A stretch of 64,000 nt of DNA from Salipaludibacillus sp. LMS25. GTDB taxonomy: Bacteria > Bacillota > Bacilli > Bacillales > Salisediminibacteriaceae. Location of the stretch: NCBI RefSeq assembly GCF_024362805.1, contig NZ_CP093299.1, positions 2,388,001 to 2,452,000 on the forward strand, given 5' to 3'. Under the pieces are notes generated by a model, which was given only the letters and a program-made list of their open reading frames with translations, had not been told where the DNA came from and made no database searches. The position numbers and the translations under genes were made by a program. This document shows positions 47,070 to 55,920 of the stretch, piece after piece (the first letter of the stretch is position 1; each line of letters starts with the position of its first letter).

Positions 47070-47098
47070 GGGCATTAAACATGAAAGGGGCGGTCCAT

Positions 47099-48025
47099 GT
47101 GGAAAAAGTACTGAGTGTGGAAGGGCTAGGGAAAAAATTTAAGTCAACCCAAGCAATAAAAGATATTTCTTTTCATGTCAATAAGGGAGAAATCATGGCT
47201 ATTTTAGGCCCGAATGGTGCGGGGAAGTCCACGACAATCCGCAACATTATGGGCATTATGTATCCAGATGAGGGGACGATTACGTTCCATAACCACCAAA
47301 AAAAAGATTTACCAAGGCATTCCATTGGCTATTTACCTGAAGAACGAGGACTTTATAAAAATGTCAATGTGATGGATGTGCTCCTCTATTTTGCTGAACT
47401 GAAAGATTACCCTGTGAAAAAAGCGAAGGAGCGGGCGTTAACCTATTTGAAAAAATTAGGACTAGAAGGGAAAGAAAAAAGCTCAGTGGAAGAGCTCTCA
47501 AAAGGCATGGCGCAAAAAGTGCAATTAATCGCATCCATTATCCACGAACCAGAGTTACTTATTTTAGACGAACCGTTTTCTGGTTTAGACCCTGTCAGTC
47601 AAGAGTTGTTTAAGGAGGAAATCATCGCGCTCGCTGCCAAAGGAACGGCGATTCTATTATCTTCTCATCAAATGAATTTAGTGGAAGAGCTTTGTGATCG
47701 CCTTTATATGATCAATCGGGGACGAAAAGTTATCTATGGCACAATGGATGACGTAAAGGAACAGTATGCTAACTTTAAGTGTACGATAAAAGGGGCAAAT
47801 GAGCGGTCGCTCTTAGAAACGATTCCGAATGTTCAGCGTATTGAGCATACAGAGGGAAGATCCGTCCTCTATTTAGAAGGGGATGTGGACGCCTCCCAAT
47901 GGATTCAGCAGCTTCCACAAACGTTATCCATTCAAGAAATGGCAATTGACCGTGTGTCCTTACACGAAATTTTTATCGATATTGCCACAGGTAATGATGA
48001 TCATGAGGAGGTGCCGTATGCGTAA
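47099..48025 (+). CDS. natA: ABC transporter ATP-binding protein, NatA-like
   Basis: 308 residues from GTG 47099 (AAAGGGGCGG about nine bases upstream). Walker A GPNGAGKST, signature LSKGMAQK, Walker B LLILDEPFSGLD, H-loop SSH; a C-terminal regulatory extension follows (about 215-308) as in NatA/YhaQ ATPases. Its stop overlaps the following permease by eight bases. Together they would form an exporter of Na+ or of membrane-active compounds. Confidence 0.85.
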   Translation: MEKVLSVEGLGKKFKSTQAIKDISFHVNKGEIMAILGPNGAGKSTTIRNIMGIMYPDEGTITFHNHQKKDLPRHSIGYLPEERGLYKNVNVMDVLLYFAELKDYPVKKAKERALTYLKKLGLEGKEKSSVEELSKGMAQKVQLIASIIHEPELLILDEPFSGLDPVSQELFKEEIIALAAKGTAILLSSHQMNLVEELCDRLYMINRGRKVIYGTMDDVKEQYANFKCTIKGANERSLLETIPNVQRIEHTEGRSVLYLEGDVDASQWIQQLPQTLSIQEMAIDRVSLHEIFIDIATGNDDHEEVPYA

Positions 48026-49247
48026 CAGTTTAAAGGTGGCCAAGTGGGAAATGAAACGAAATTTGAAACATAAGTCATTTCTCATTTCATTGTTTCTAAC
48101 GCCGCTTATTTTTATTTTCTTTTTTACGATTCCCACGTTATTTCAAGGATCTGACGATGATCACGAAGAGCTCATTATCGATGTGTATGTAACAGATGAG
48201 CTAGGTGTGACAGAAGACATTGAAAGATTGAGACAAGACATGGAGGGTAATTGGATCGTTCATAGAGTAGCTGATTCAGAACGGGCGTTAGAAGAAGTGT
48301 CAGAGTCTGAACGAGCGGTGTACCTCCCATTAACGGAGGAAAACGTCACGTCTGGTACGATTGACGTGATTGCTTCAGAGGAATTGGAGGACATTGAATT
48401 CAGCCAGCTTATGGCGATCGAGCCGATCATAAAAGCGGCACAGCTGGAGGAATACGGTCTGACGGATGAGGAAGTGGCAGTTGCCGTTAGTCCGATCACG
48501 CTGGCGCGACAAAGCCTTGATACAGCCCCCGATGCGGCGGAAACTGATAGTGGGGGGGCGCCATTTGAACGTATTATCCCGGCAGGATTCGCTGGACTCA
48601 TCCTATTTTCAGTTGTCATCACAGGGATGATGATATTCCAAAGTGCTTCTCAAGAAAAGAAAGAAAAAGTGGCCGAAATGGTGTTATCGTCACTAACACC
48701 GACAGAGCTTATGCAAGGGAAAATTATTGGTTATTTTGCATTAGGACTTATTCAAAGTGTCGTCTGGATTAGTCTCGTTGCCCCTGTGATCGTTTGGCGG
48801 TTTGACCTTCCAGTGATGACCTATTTATTTGTTCCTGAACTAGCCGTCTTAATTTTCATCGCTTTAGCGGGTTACTTATTGTTTGCTGCTATCTTTGTAG
48901 GCATTGGAGCTACCGTAGAGGATATGAACGCGTCAAGTAATTTTCAAGGGCTTATCTTTATGCTACCTTGGCTACCTTTTATTCTTATTGGACCAATTTT
49001 GCACGATCCAGAAGGAATGATTGCCCAAGTGGGTTCATTTATTCCTGTTACAGCCCCAGGTGTTCTGCTCATGAGATTAGCCATTTTGGAAGAATGGCCT
49101 TGGATTGAAATCTCATTAGCATTAGTCGTGCTGGCAATTAGTATTTGGCTTTTAATGAAATTAGCTGGGAAAATTTTTAAAACAGGTATTCTAATGTATG
49201 GAAAAAACGCTACTCCTCAAGAAATTTGGAAGTGGATGAGACAATAG
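48018..49247 (+). CDS. natB: ABC transporter permease, NatB/YhaP-like
   Basis: 409 residues from ATG 48018 (GAGGAGGTG upstream). N-terminal membrane helix (FLISLFLTPLIFIFFFTIPT), a large acidic extracellular loop (about 45-185), then five hydrophobic segments with ASQEKKEKVAEMVLSSLTPT and MQGKIIGYFALGLIQ, the typical NatB/ABC-2 block. Couples to the NatA-like ATPase. Confidence 0.85.
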   Translation: MRNSLKVAKWEMKRNLKHKSFLISLFLTPLIFIFFFTIPTLFQGSDDDHEELIIDVYVTDELGVTEDIERLRQDMEGNWIVHRVADSERALEEVSESERAVYLPLTEENVTSGTIDVIASEELEDIEFSQLMAIEPIIKAAQLEEYGLTDEEVAVAVSPITLARQSLDTAPDAAETDSGGAPFERIIPAGFAGLILFSVVITGMMIFQSASQEKKEKVAEMVLSSLTPTELMQGKIIGYFALGLIQSVVWISLVAPVIVWRFDLPVMTYLFVPELAVLIFIALAGYLLFAAIFVGIGATVEDMNASSNFQGLIFMLPWLPFILIGPILHDPEGMIAQVGSFIPVTAPGVLLMRLAILEEWPWIEISLALVVLAISIWLLMKLAGKIFKTGILMYGKNATPQEIWKWMRQ

Positions 49248-49311
49248 CTATATGTTAACTATTTATTAACTAAGTTGTTGGCAGTTAGTTGGATAATGTG
49301 ACCTAGTGGAC

Positions 49312-49340
49312 TTGACGATTCATGAATCGTTAGCTATTCT
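49312..49340 (+). promoter_or_regulatory. Promoter with palindromic operator, ABC-F operon leader
   Basis: TTGACG (49312-49317) and TATTCT (49335-49340) are spaced by 17 bases. Across the -35 and spacer lies a perfect 16-bp palindrome, ACGATTCATGAATCGT (49315-49330), a likely repressor operator. Confidence 0.6.
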
Positions 49341-49375
49341 TAGAGTAGATTTCAATAGAACGGAGGTGGATAGAG

Positions 49376-49573
49376 ATGAATCAAGCTGTTTTTAACATAG
49401 CACGACAACGTTATGTCACGTTTTTATATATTGTTCGTGCTGTTTTTTATGCTGTTGCCTTCAAAGGGGGACGTCTGCCCTTTTTTAGCAACTTCATAAA
49501 GAATAACAAAACAGTAAGAGCATCTCTATCCCAAGATATAATAAGAACGAGCGACGTGGGAGAGCTTACTTAA
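49376..49573 (+). CDS. Leader ORF (65 codons) before the ABC-F operon
   Basis: ATG 49376 has GGAGGTGG six bases upstream. The peptide MNQAVFNIARQRYVTFLYIV then RAVFYAVAFKGGRLPFFSNF resembles no domain. A terminator-like hairpin lies inside it (49463-49486) and another at its end (49560-49585), so translation of this frame would affect which hairpins form. I read it as a regulatory leader rather than a functional protein, as occurs before inducible ABC-F and erm genes. Confidence 0.5.
   Translation: MNQAVFNIARQRYVTFLYIVRAVFYAVAFKGGRLPFFSNFIKNNKTVRASLSQDIIRTSDVGELT
49463..49486 (+). terminator. Attenuator hairpin T1 in the ABC-F leader
   Basis: AAAGGG pairs with CCCTTT around GGACGTCTG, followed by further T; lies inside the leader ORF. 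Confidence 0.5.
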
Positions 49574-49585
49574 AGCTCTCTTTTT
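49560..49585 (+). terminator. Attenuator hairpin T2 in the ABC-F leader
   Basis: GAGAGCTT/AAGCTCTC hairpin followed by five T, at the end of the leader ORF. Confidence 0.65.
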
Positions 49586-49709
49586 CTATAGGCAAAATCT
49601 AAGCCGTAGGGGTGTGATGTAGGTTTCACCTATGTCACACAGGTCGTTGCATGTGTACAGAAGACATATATTACGTGTCTTCTGTAGGCGATATTATACA
49701 AAATTCGGG

Positions 49710-49739
49710 CCGTGGGGATTTTCTTCCTCACGGTTTTTT
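49710..49739 (+). terminator. Attenuator hairpin T3 before the ABC-F gene
   Basis: CCGTGGGGA/TCCTCACGG hairpin followed by six T, 30 bases before the GTG start. Two further hairpins without T runs precede it: GTGTGATGTAGG/CCTATGTCACAC (49610-49640) and TACAGAAGACA/TGTCTTCTGTA (49656-49687). Confidence 0.7.
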
Positions 49740-49769
49740 GTGTTGGTAAAATGAAAAGGAGGACTAATC

Positions 49770-51644
49770 GTGATTAGGTGCAGCGGAAAAAATATTACCC
49801 AGTCATTTACTGGCGAATCTATATTAACGAATATTACTTTTGAGATAAAAGTTGGAGAACGTATTGGCATTGTAGGACGGAATGGAAGCGGAAAAACAAC
49901 GTTTTTACGTTTATTAGCAAGTGATGAAACCCCCACTTGTGGCGACATACATTGGAAGAAAGGAACGGAGATAGGATATTTAGCACAAATACCTCATTAT
50001 CCTAAAGAAATGACAGTAAGGGAGGTCCTTTTAACAGCCTTCGAAAACTTGCGAATGATGGAAAAAGAATTAATTGAGCTAGAAAAGCAAATGGCTGATG
50101 AAGGTGGTGAACAAGCTTTAATGAAGCTAGCTAATCGTTACGGAGAAAAACACGAACATTTTAGTGCAGCGGGGGGCTATGAAATAGAGAGTCAATTAAA
50201 TAAAGTCGCGTGCGGTTTGCACATTATGCCTCTTCTTGATACAGCATTTAACAGCATTAGCGGCGGTGAGAAAACAAAAGTTTGTTTAGCCGTCCTATTA
50301 CTAAAAAAACCCGATTTATTACTGTTAGATGAACCGACCAATCACCTTGATTTAGAGGCTGTGGAATGGCTGGCTGACTTTTTGAAGGGAGTGGACGGAA
50401 CCGTTGTTATTGTCTCGCACGACCGGTATTTTCTCGATGGGACTGTGACGAAAATAATGGATATAGAAGAGGGGGAACTAACGGTTTATCATACGAATTA
50501 TACACATTATGTCATAGAAAAAGAAAAACGGTTGTTAGATGAGTTTCAAAAATATGAGCAGCAACAAAAAAAGATTAAAAAAATGAAAGAAGCCATTAAA
50601 CGTTTAAGAGACTGGGCGAACAGGGCGAATCCTCCTAATGAAGGGTTACACAAGAGAGCGAAAAATATGGAGAGAGCATTACAACGGATGATTAAAATAG
50701 ACCGCCCTCCCATCGATAAAAAGAAAATGGCTTTACAGCTAGAAGCTACCCATCGAAGTGGTACAGATGTACTTATGATTGATAATCTTTCGAAAGCCTT
50801 TAAGACTAAAGCAGTGTTACAACACATTGCCTTGCATCTGCGGTATAAAGATCGCGCAGTCATCATTGGAGGCAATGGCGCAGGAAAATCAACACTGCTT
50901 CGCATTATTCTAGGTGACATGACACCAGATGCTGGGAGTGTGAAAATAGGTAGCCGTGTGAAGATAGGCTATCTTGCTCAGCACGTATTTAATGATAACG
51001 AGCAGCAGGCTAAAACTGTTTTAGACATATATCGTGAGGAGGTGGCTGTGTCAGAGGAGGAAGCCCGTCATCATTTAGCACGTTTTCTATTTTTCGGCTA
51101 TGCCGTTTACCGAAACATTTCTCAGCTGAGTGGCGGAGAGAAAATGCGCCTAAGGCTAGCACAATTAATGTATCAAGACATCAATCTGCTTATACTTGAT
51201 GAGCCAACGAACCATCTCGACATTGAGTCCCGTGATGTCTTAGAAGATGTATTGGAATCGTTTGATGGCACAGTCTTAGCTGTGTCGCATGATAGATACT
51301 TTATTAATAAATTGTTCGATCGTGTGTGTTGGTTAAAGAGGGGAACGTTGCACGTATTTGAAGGGGATTATGAACGGGCTAAACGAAAAATGGAAGAAAA
51401 GCATGAGGTGAAGGAGACGGAATCGATCGTCTCTGTTACGCCACCACCTGTTATTAGAAAAGCGAGAAGGACAGTGAGTGAAGTAGAAGTGGCGCTTGAA
51501 CGAGTGGAAAGACAATTGTATGCATTAGAAAAAAAGAGGCGTGAGACGCCCGCGACTGGCAGCTACGAGGAGCAGCTAGCATTAGAGAAAAGAAGAGATA
51601 CCCTCTACACTGAATTAGAGACTCTTGAGGGGGAACAAAAATGA
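49770..51644 (+). CDS. ABC-F ATPase, probable ribosomal protection protein
   Basis: 624 residues, two ABC domains without membrane part. Walker A motifs GRNGSGKTT and GGNGAGKST, signatures SGGEKTKV and LSGGEKMRL, Walker B LLLLDEPTNHLDLE and LLILDEPTNHLDIE; a long charged interdomain linker (KYEQQQKKIKKMKEAIKRL) and a C-terminal coiled coil. Start GTG 49770, AAGGAGG nine bases upstream. The inducible-looking leader and the downstream AAC(3) gene suggest an antibiotic-resistance ABC-F (VmlR/Vga/Msr-like function), not a housekeeping one; which drug class is unknown. Its stop overlaps the next ATG (ATGA). Confidence 0.88.
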   Translation: MIRCSGKNITQSFTGESILTNITFEIKVGERIGIVGRNGSGKTTFLRLLASDETPTCGDIHWKKGTEIGYLAQIPHYPKEMTVREVLLTAFENLRMMEKELIELEKQMADEGGEQALMKLANRYGEKHEHFSAAGGYEIESQLNKVACGLHIMPLLDTAFNSISGGEKTKVCLAVLLLKKPDLLLLDEPTNHLDLEAVEWLADFLKGVDGTVVIVSHDRYFLDGTVTKIMDIEEGELTVYHTNYTHYVIEKEKRLLDEFQKYEQQQKKIKKMKEAIKRLRDWANRANPPNEGLHKRAKNMERALQRMIKIDRPPIDKKKMALQLEATHRSGTDVLMIDNLSKAFKTKAVLQHIALHLRYKDRAVIIGGNGAGKSTLLRIILGDMTPDAGSVKIGSRVKIGYLAQHVFNDNEQQAKTVLDIYREEVAVSEEEARHHLARFLFFGYAVYRNISQLSGGEKMRLRLAQLMYQDINLLILDEPTNHLDIESRDVLEDVLESFDGTVLAVSHDRYFINKLFDRVCWLKRGTLHVFEGDYERAKRKMEEKHEVKETESIVSVTPPPVIRKARRTVSEVEVALERVERQLYALEKKRRETPATGSYEEQLALEKRRDTLYTELETLEGEQK

Positions 51645-52444
51645 ATCAGTTAATTGAGGCAACATCAAAGATGAATACTGTCGAGTCACTAGCGGCCAAC
51701 TTAAGCCACGTGGGAGTTCAAGGCGGGATGTCACTTCTCGTTCACTCCTCATTATCGGCCCTTGGGTGGACAAATGGCGGTGCAGTGGCTGTGATACAGG
51801 CGTTAATAGAGACAGTGACCGAGCAAGGTACACTTGTTATGCCTGCCCAAAGTGGCGATATAAGCGATCCGAAAAATTGGCAGGCACCTGCTGTACCGAA
51901 AGAATGGTGGAAAGATATTAAAGCGACGATGCCGCCGTATGATCCTCACACGACACCGACACGGGCTATGGGGCAAATCGCTGAGTTATTTCGTACATGG
52001 CCTGGTGTTATAAGAAGCAACCATCCTTCATTATCTTTCTCAGCATGGGGGAAGAATAATGCTGAGATGATGGCGGATCATCAATTGGCGTTCGGATTAG
52101 GTGAAGCGTCACCATTATCAAAGCTGTATGATGCTGATGCTTACGTCTTATGTTTAGGCACTCATTATGACACCAATACGTGCTTTCATCTTGGTGAATA
52201 TCGTGCTCCTTTGTATGAGCTCCAATGGCAGGGGGCACCAGTCTTCCGGAATGGTCAGTGGCAATGGGTGACATATCGTGATATTGTGTTTGCCGAAGAT
52301 GAATTTTCAACAATGGGTGACGCTTTTGAACATGAGTGCCAGGTGGTAAAAGGGCACGTAGGTCTTGCAGAAACACGGCTGTTTTCCCTTCGGCAGGCAG
52401 TTGACTTTTCAACGCATTGGTTTACTGAAAAAAGAAACAGGTAA
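51641..52444 (+). CDS. Aminoglycoside 3-N-acetyltransferase family protein, YokD-like
   Basis: 267 residues: LLVHSSLSALGWTNGGAVAV, GTLVMPAQSGDISDPKNWQA, TPTRAMGQIAELFRTWPGVI, RSNHPSLSFSAWGKNN and LCLGTHYDTNTCFHLGEYRA are the conserved blocks of the AAC(3) antibiotic acetyltransferase family, including the acetyl-CoA site. The ATG overlaps the stop of the ABC-F gene, so the two are co-expressed. Many chromosomal Bacillus members act poorly on aminoglycosides, so the real substrate is uncertain. Confidence 0.88.
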   Translation: MNQLIEATSKMNTVESLAANLSHVGVQGGMSLLVHSSLSALGWTNGGAVAVIQALIETVTEQGTLVMPAQSGDISDPKNWQAPAVPKEWWKDIKATMPPYDPHTTPTRAMGQIAELFRTWPGVIRSNHPSLSFSAWGKNNAEMMADHQLAFGLGEASPLSKLYDADAYVLCLGTHYDTNTCFHLGEYRAPLYELQWQGAPVFRNGQWQWVTYRDIVFAEDEFSTMGDAFEHECQVVKGHVGLAETRLFSLRQAVDFSTHWFTEKRNR

Positions 52445-52608
52445 GAAAGTGACTTCAATGTGTTTAACACGTGACGTCCCCACCGAAGATAACGTGGGCG
52501 CATGATACAACGAGTATATGGGCTATTACGGTCTTATTAAAAATGATCTCGTTCGTAAAAAAGTAGTGTATGATATGCATAGCATCACGTACGAGGAGGA
52601 TAATGTTC

Positions 52609-53631
52609 ATGGTTCAATTTGAAATGAGAGATGTGGAAAAACGCCGAGAAAATTCAATTGTTTTTTCACCCTTTCATCTGTCCGTAAATGAAGGGGAAAT
52701 AGCGTCTGTTCACACAACCACTGATGGTCGTAAACAACTGTTAAATTGGCTTACAGGTCATGATCCGATTACAAGCGGAGAAATACGTATAGGAGGCAGT
52801 GAACTAACAAGTGACGTCAGCCAATATATTCCAGAATTAGGGGTTGTATTTCTTGAAGAGGGGGTGTATCCACGTTTAAGTGTTAAAGAGCATCTCGTTT
52901 TTTTAAAAGGACTCTTTCAATCAACGGAAAAGGTTCAAGCTGTGGCTCGTAAGCTCCAGCTTGAACACCGATTTGAAACGAAAGCTAAACATTTGTCATA
53001 TTCAGAAATGAGACGTTTAACTATGGCGAAGTTATTTTTTCAAAACCCCCAGGTCATCGTGATAGAAGAGCCAGATCAAAATGTGGACATAGAAACGAAA
53101 CGGATAGTCATTAACCTTTTCTATGAACTGAAAGAGGAGGGGAAATCGTTGTTAATTTTAACGAGTAACATGGAGGCAGCGATAACGTTTGGTGAATCTG
53201 TGTACCGCCTTAATGAAAATGGGTTAGATAATGTGGACATGAAGACAGGCTATTCAGACCCTCCTTCTTCCATTGACGACTTAACAGATTTTAAAATTAA
53301 TAAAATCCCTTCGAAAGTAAATGATAAACTCATTCTGTTTGATCCAACGGAAATTGACTATATTGAGAGTTATAGCGGGCAATCCCATCTTCACATCCGC
53401 AATGAAGCCTTTAAATGTGTCTTCACGATGCAGGAGCTAGAGGATAAATTACGGTCCTTTGGATTTTTCCGCTGTCACCGATCGTACATAGTGAACTTAC
53501 AAAAAGTAAAAGAAGTTATGACGTGGACGAGAAACAGTTATAGCCTTAAAATTGACGACAAAGGGAACACACAAATTCCCCTTTCCAAAAACAAAATGGC
53601 TGAATTAAAGGATATGTTGGGGCTAAAATAA
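52609..53631 (+). CDS. Fusion of degenerate ABC ATPase and LytTR DNA-binding domain
   Basis: 340 residues from ATG 52609 (GAGGAGG nine bases upstream). Residues 1-210 follow the ABC ATPase fold with Walker B VIVIEEP and a signature-like LSYSEMRR, but the Walker A loop reads VHTTTDGRKQLL, lacking GxxGxGKS/T. Residues 230-340 form a LytTR domain (ILFDPTEIDYIESYSGQSHL, FRCHRSYIVNLQKVKEV). It precedes an ABC ATPase and permease on the same strand, so it probably regulates them, perhaps by sensing through the dead ATPase domain. Such ABC-LytTR fusions exist in Bacillaceae; the lost Walker A is notable. Confidence 0.8.
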   Translation: MVQFEMRDVEKRRENSIVFSPFHLSVNEGEIASVHTTTDGRKQLLNWLTGHDPITSGEIRIGGSELTSDVSQYIPELGVVFLEEGVYPRLSVKEHLVFLKGLFQSTEKVQAVARKLQLEHRFETKAKHLSYSEMRRLTMAKLFFQNPQVIVIEEPDQNVDIETKRIVINLFYELKEEGKSLLILTSNMEAAITFGESVYRLNENGLDNVDMKTGYSDPPSSIDDLTDFKINKIPSKVNDKLILFDPTEIDYIESYSGQSHLHIRNEAFKCVFTMQELEDKLRSFGFFRCHRSYIVNLQKVKEVMTWTRNSYSLKIDDKGNTQIPLSKNKMAELKDMLGLK

Positions 53632-53735
53632 CGCCTTTCAACTGTTAGAATACTCCTTTCATCAAAAAACAACTGCGCCTTCTCTAACTATTCTTTAAGC
53701 TGAATGTAACGAAAGCAAGTAAAAGAGGAGGTTGC

Positions 53736-54593
53736 ATGATGAACGCAACGATTAGTGTGAAGGAGTTAAATAAACATTTCACGCATGAAAGAGCGCTAGA
53801 TGGCTTAACTTTTAACGTGAAACAAGGAGAAATTTTTGGGTTTCTCGGTCCCAGCGGTGCAGGGAAAACAACGACGATCAAAATTTTGACGGGGCAACTC
53901 CCTCCGACTGACGGAAAGGCCACGATATTTAATGTGGACTGCAAGTCAGTCAGCACCCCAAAATATTTAAAGCGGATGGGGATCATGACGGATAACAGCG
54001 GTCTTTATCAAAGACTAAGTGTTTATGAAAATCTTAAATTATATGCTCAGTTATACGAGGTTCCTAATCCTACAAAACGAATAAATGACGTTTTAGAGAT
54101 CGTGAATTTGTCAGAGGCAAAGAAAAAACAAGTATCGAAACTGTCGAAAGGCATGACGCAAAGAGTGCTTCTTGCTAGGGCTATATTACATGAGCCAGAG
54201 CTACTTTTCCTTGATGAACCGACGGCAGCTCTTGATCCGTCTAATTCGCAACATATCCATAATGGGTTACGAGAATTGAATAAAAAAGGAACGACGATTT
54301 TTTTGACGACACATGACATGTTTGAGGCGGAAACATTGTGCGATCGAGTAGCGTTTTTAAATAAAGGCCGTGTGCAGCTTCTCGATGAACCAAGAAAACT
54401 TCGGCGTCAGTTTTCAGACAATACGGTGACAGTAGAATTAGCCAATGGAGAGAAACGGGTTTTATCAATGGGAACAGAAAGCGCACAACCCCTGTATGAC
54501 CTTATGAAAAGTGGAGAGGTAATGGCTATCACGTCCAATGAACCAACTTTAGGTGACATTTTTGTAAATATTACAGGGAGGGAATTGGTATGA
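53736..54593 (+). CDS. ABC transporter ATP-binding protein, BcrA-like
   Basis: 285 residues: Walker A GPSGAGKTT, signature LSKGMTQRV, Walker B LLFLDEPTAALD, H-loop TTHD, and a C-terminal extension as in bacitracin- or lantibiotic-type ATPases. Start ATG 53736, GAGGAGG upstream. Ends overlapping the permease gene by four bases. Confidence 0.88.
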   Translation: MMNATISVKELNKHFTHERALDGLTFNVKQGEIFGFLGPSGAGKTTTIKILTGQLPPTDGKATIFNVDCKSVSTPKYLKRMGIMTDNSGLYQRLSVYENLKLYAQLYEVPNPTKRINDVLEIVNLSEAKKKQVSKLSKGMTQRVLLARAILHEPELLFLDEPTAALDPSNSQHIHNGLRELNKKGTTIFLTTHDMFEAETLCDRVAFLNKGRVQLLDEPRKLRRQFSDNTVTVELANGEKRVLSMGTESAQPLYDLMKSGEVMAITSNEPTLGDIFVNITGRELV

Positions 54594-55303
54594 CATTTTC
54601 AATGAAAAGAATGTACGCCATTTTTAATAAAGACTTGAAAGATTTATCTAAAAATATGTATGTGCTCACAACAATTATTACGCCCGTTGTTTTAGCTTTT
54701 CTTTTCTCAAGACAAGATGAACTCATATTACAAATGCATTATTTAATTATAAATCTAACCTTTGCTACAGTAGCGACATTTGTTCAAAGTGCTCTCATAG
54801 CAGAAGAAAAAGAAAAGAATACGCTGCGAGGATTGATGATGTCCCCTGCTTCTATTGGTGAAATTCTTATTGGCAAAAGTCTCGTAAGTACTATTATGAC
54901 GGTGGTTACTTTAATTGTGTGTATGCGCATTATGGGGTATTCACTAGGGGATGCACCAATCATTATCACCGCCTTTGCCCTCATGATTAGCTTTTTCATC
55001 GCACTCGGTACGTGGCTTGGTCTCGTCACCCGTTCTTTAATAGAAGCTTCTATCGTGATTGTCCCTATTATGTTTCTGTTAGGAATGGGTACCTTATTAA
55101 TTGAAATCATCGGAGATTATCCCATCCTCTCGTTTTTAGAATATCTCCCTAATTTTCAACTAGAGTTTTTAGCATTACGTGTGGAAGAAGGAGCTAGTTG
55201 GACAAACTTAGGCAGTTATTTTGGAATAATCGTGACGTGGCTCATCGCTATGTGTCTTCTCACCGTTGTTACCTATCGAAAACGTGCATTTAATGGAGAA
55301 TAA
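54590..55303 (+). CDS. ABC-2-type permease
   Basis: 237 residues, six hydrophobic segments; LIAEEKEKNTLRGLMMSPAS is the typical ABC-2 loop before the third helix. Coupled to the upstream ATPase (ATGA overlap). Exporter of a peptide, antibiotic or lipid is likely; controlled presumably by the LytTR fusion two genes upstream. Terminator follows. Confidence 0.85.
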   Translation: MTFSMKRMYAIFNKDLKDLSKNMYVLTTIITPVVLAFLFSRQDELILQMHYLIINLTFATVATFVQSALIAEEKEKNTLRGLMMSPASIGEILIGKSLVSTIMTVVTLIVCMRIMGYSLGDAPIIITAFALMISFFIALGTWLGLVTRSLIEASIVIVPIMFLLGMGTLLIEIIGDYPILSFLEYLPNFQLEFLALRVEEGASWTNLGSYFGIIVTWLIAMCLLTVVTYRKRAFNGE

Positions 55304-55325
55304 CTTAATAATTTCCCGGGAAATG

Positions 55326-55358
55326 ACACCCTTGTCTAGATAGACGGGTGTCTTTTTA
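55326..55358 (+). terminator. Rho-independent terminator after the LytTR-ABC operon
   Basis: GACACCC/GGGTGTC stem with inner TTGTCTAGATAGAC, followed by TTTTT. Confidence 0.8.
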
Positions 55359-55548
55359 TGACAAAACCGCTTGTTTGATGATTTAGTCGTGTTTAGCACG
55401 GCAGTAAATCATTGTAAAGAAAATGACACCGATGTTAGGCGAACACGGTTATTATGAGGGAGTCGTTAAAAAATGATTAAGATCTGTTACAACTATTGAC
55501 AGACGATAATGCGTGCTGTAAATTAAATAACAACTCACATAATTTAAT

Positions 55549-55662
55549 TCTTATCCAGAGAGGTGGAGGGACTGGCCCTGCGAAACCTCGGCAGCTGCCT
55601 GTAATTTAGTTCAGGTTTGTGCCAATTCCAGCAAACACATGATGATGTTTGAAAGATAAGAA
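55549..55662 (+). ncRNA. SAM-I (S-box) riboswitch
   Basis: The conserved S-box core is clear: CTTATCCAGAGAGGTGGAGG, GACTGGCCCTGCGAAACCTC, GGCAGC, GTGCCAATTCCAGCAAA, and GAAAGATAAG closing the P1 stem. A terminator-like hairpin follows at 55683-55716 as expected for transcriptional control by SAM. No methionine gene follows directly: the next open frame is a small gene at 55921, itself followed by a terminator at 56139-56190. So the riboswitch looks separated from its former target, or controls the small gene. Confidence 0.92.
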
Positions 55663-55682
55663 GAGATGAAACGGAAAAGCGT

Positions 55683-55716
55683 GAACCTCTTCTTATTATA
55701 GGAGGGGTTTTTGTAT
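55683..55716 (+). terminator. Expression platform terminator of the SAM riboswitch
   Basis: AACCTCTTC region pairs with GGAGGGGTT around TTATTATA, followed by TTTTTG. Its left arm (GTGAACCTCTTC) overlaps the antiterminator region after P1. The interval 55717-55910 holds only the very short frame starting TTG GTT ACC. Confidence 0.7.
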
Positions 55717-55920
55717 TGGTTACCTATGCGAAAGAGTGTTCGCACGTATGTGTAAACTGGTGAGTGAGACGTTTTATTCAGTCACACTTAAGCAAATAAT
55801 AGAGTAAAGGGAAATGGATATAACGTGATATCTGTCGTTGCAAACATTAGTTAAGCTACTACCGTCGTCCAGTCATAATTGACGATAAGTGATTAAAATA
55901 CAAGGAAAGGAATGATGGTT

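Noticed and set aside
48260..48622. 120-codon minus-strand ORF opposite the NatB-like gene
   Set aside because: Shadow of the acidic extracellular loop of a well supported gene.
50546..50920. 124-codon minus-strand ORF opposite ABC-F
   Set aside because: Lies wholly within the ABC-F coding sequence; Cys/Phe-rich antisense of its lysine-rich linker.
55683..55716. T-box leader for the yrrT operon
   Set aside because: No T-box sequence (AGGGTGGNACCGCG); the conserved core is clearly S-box.
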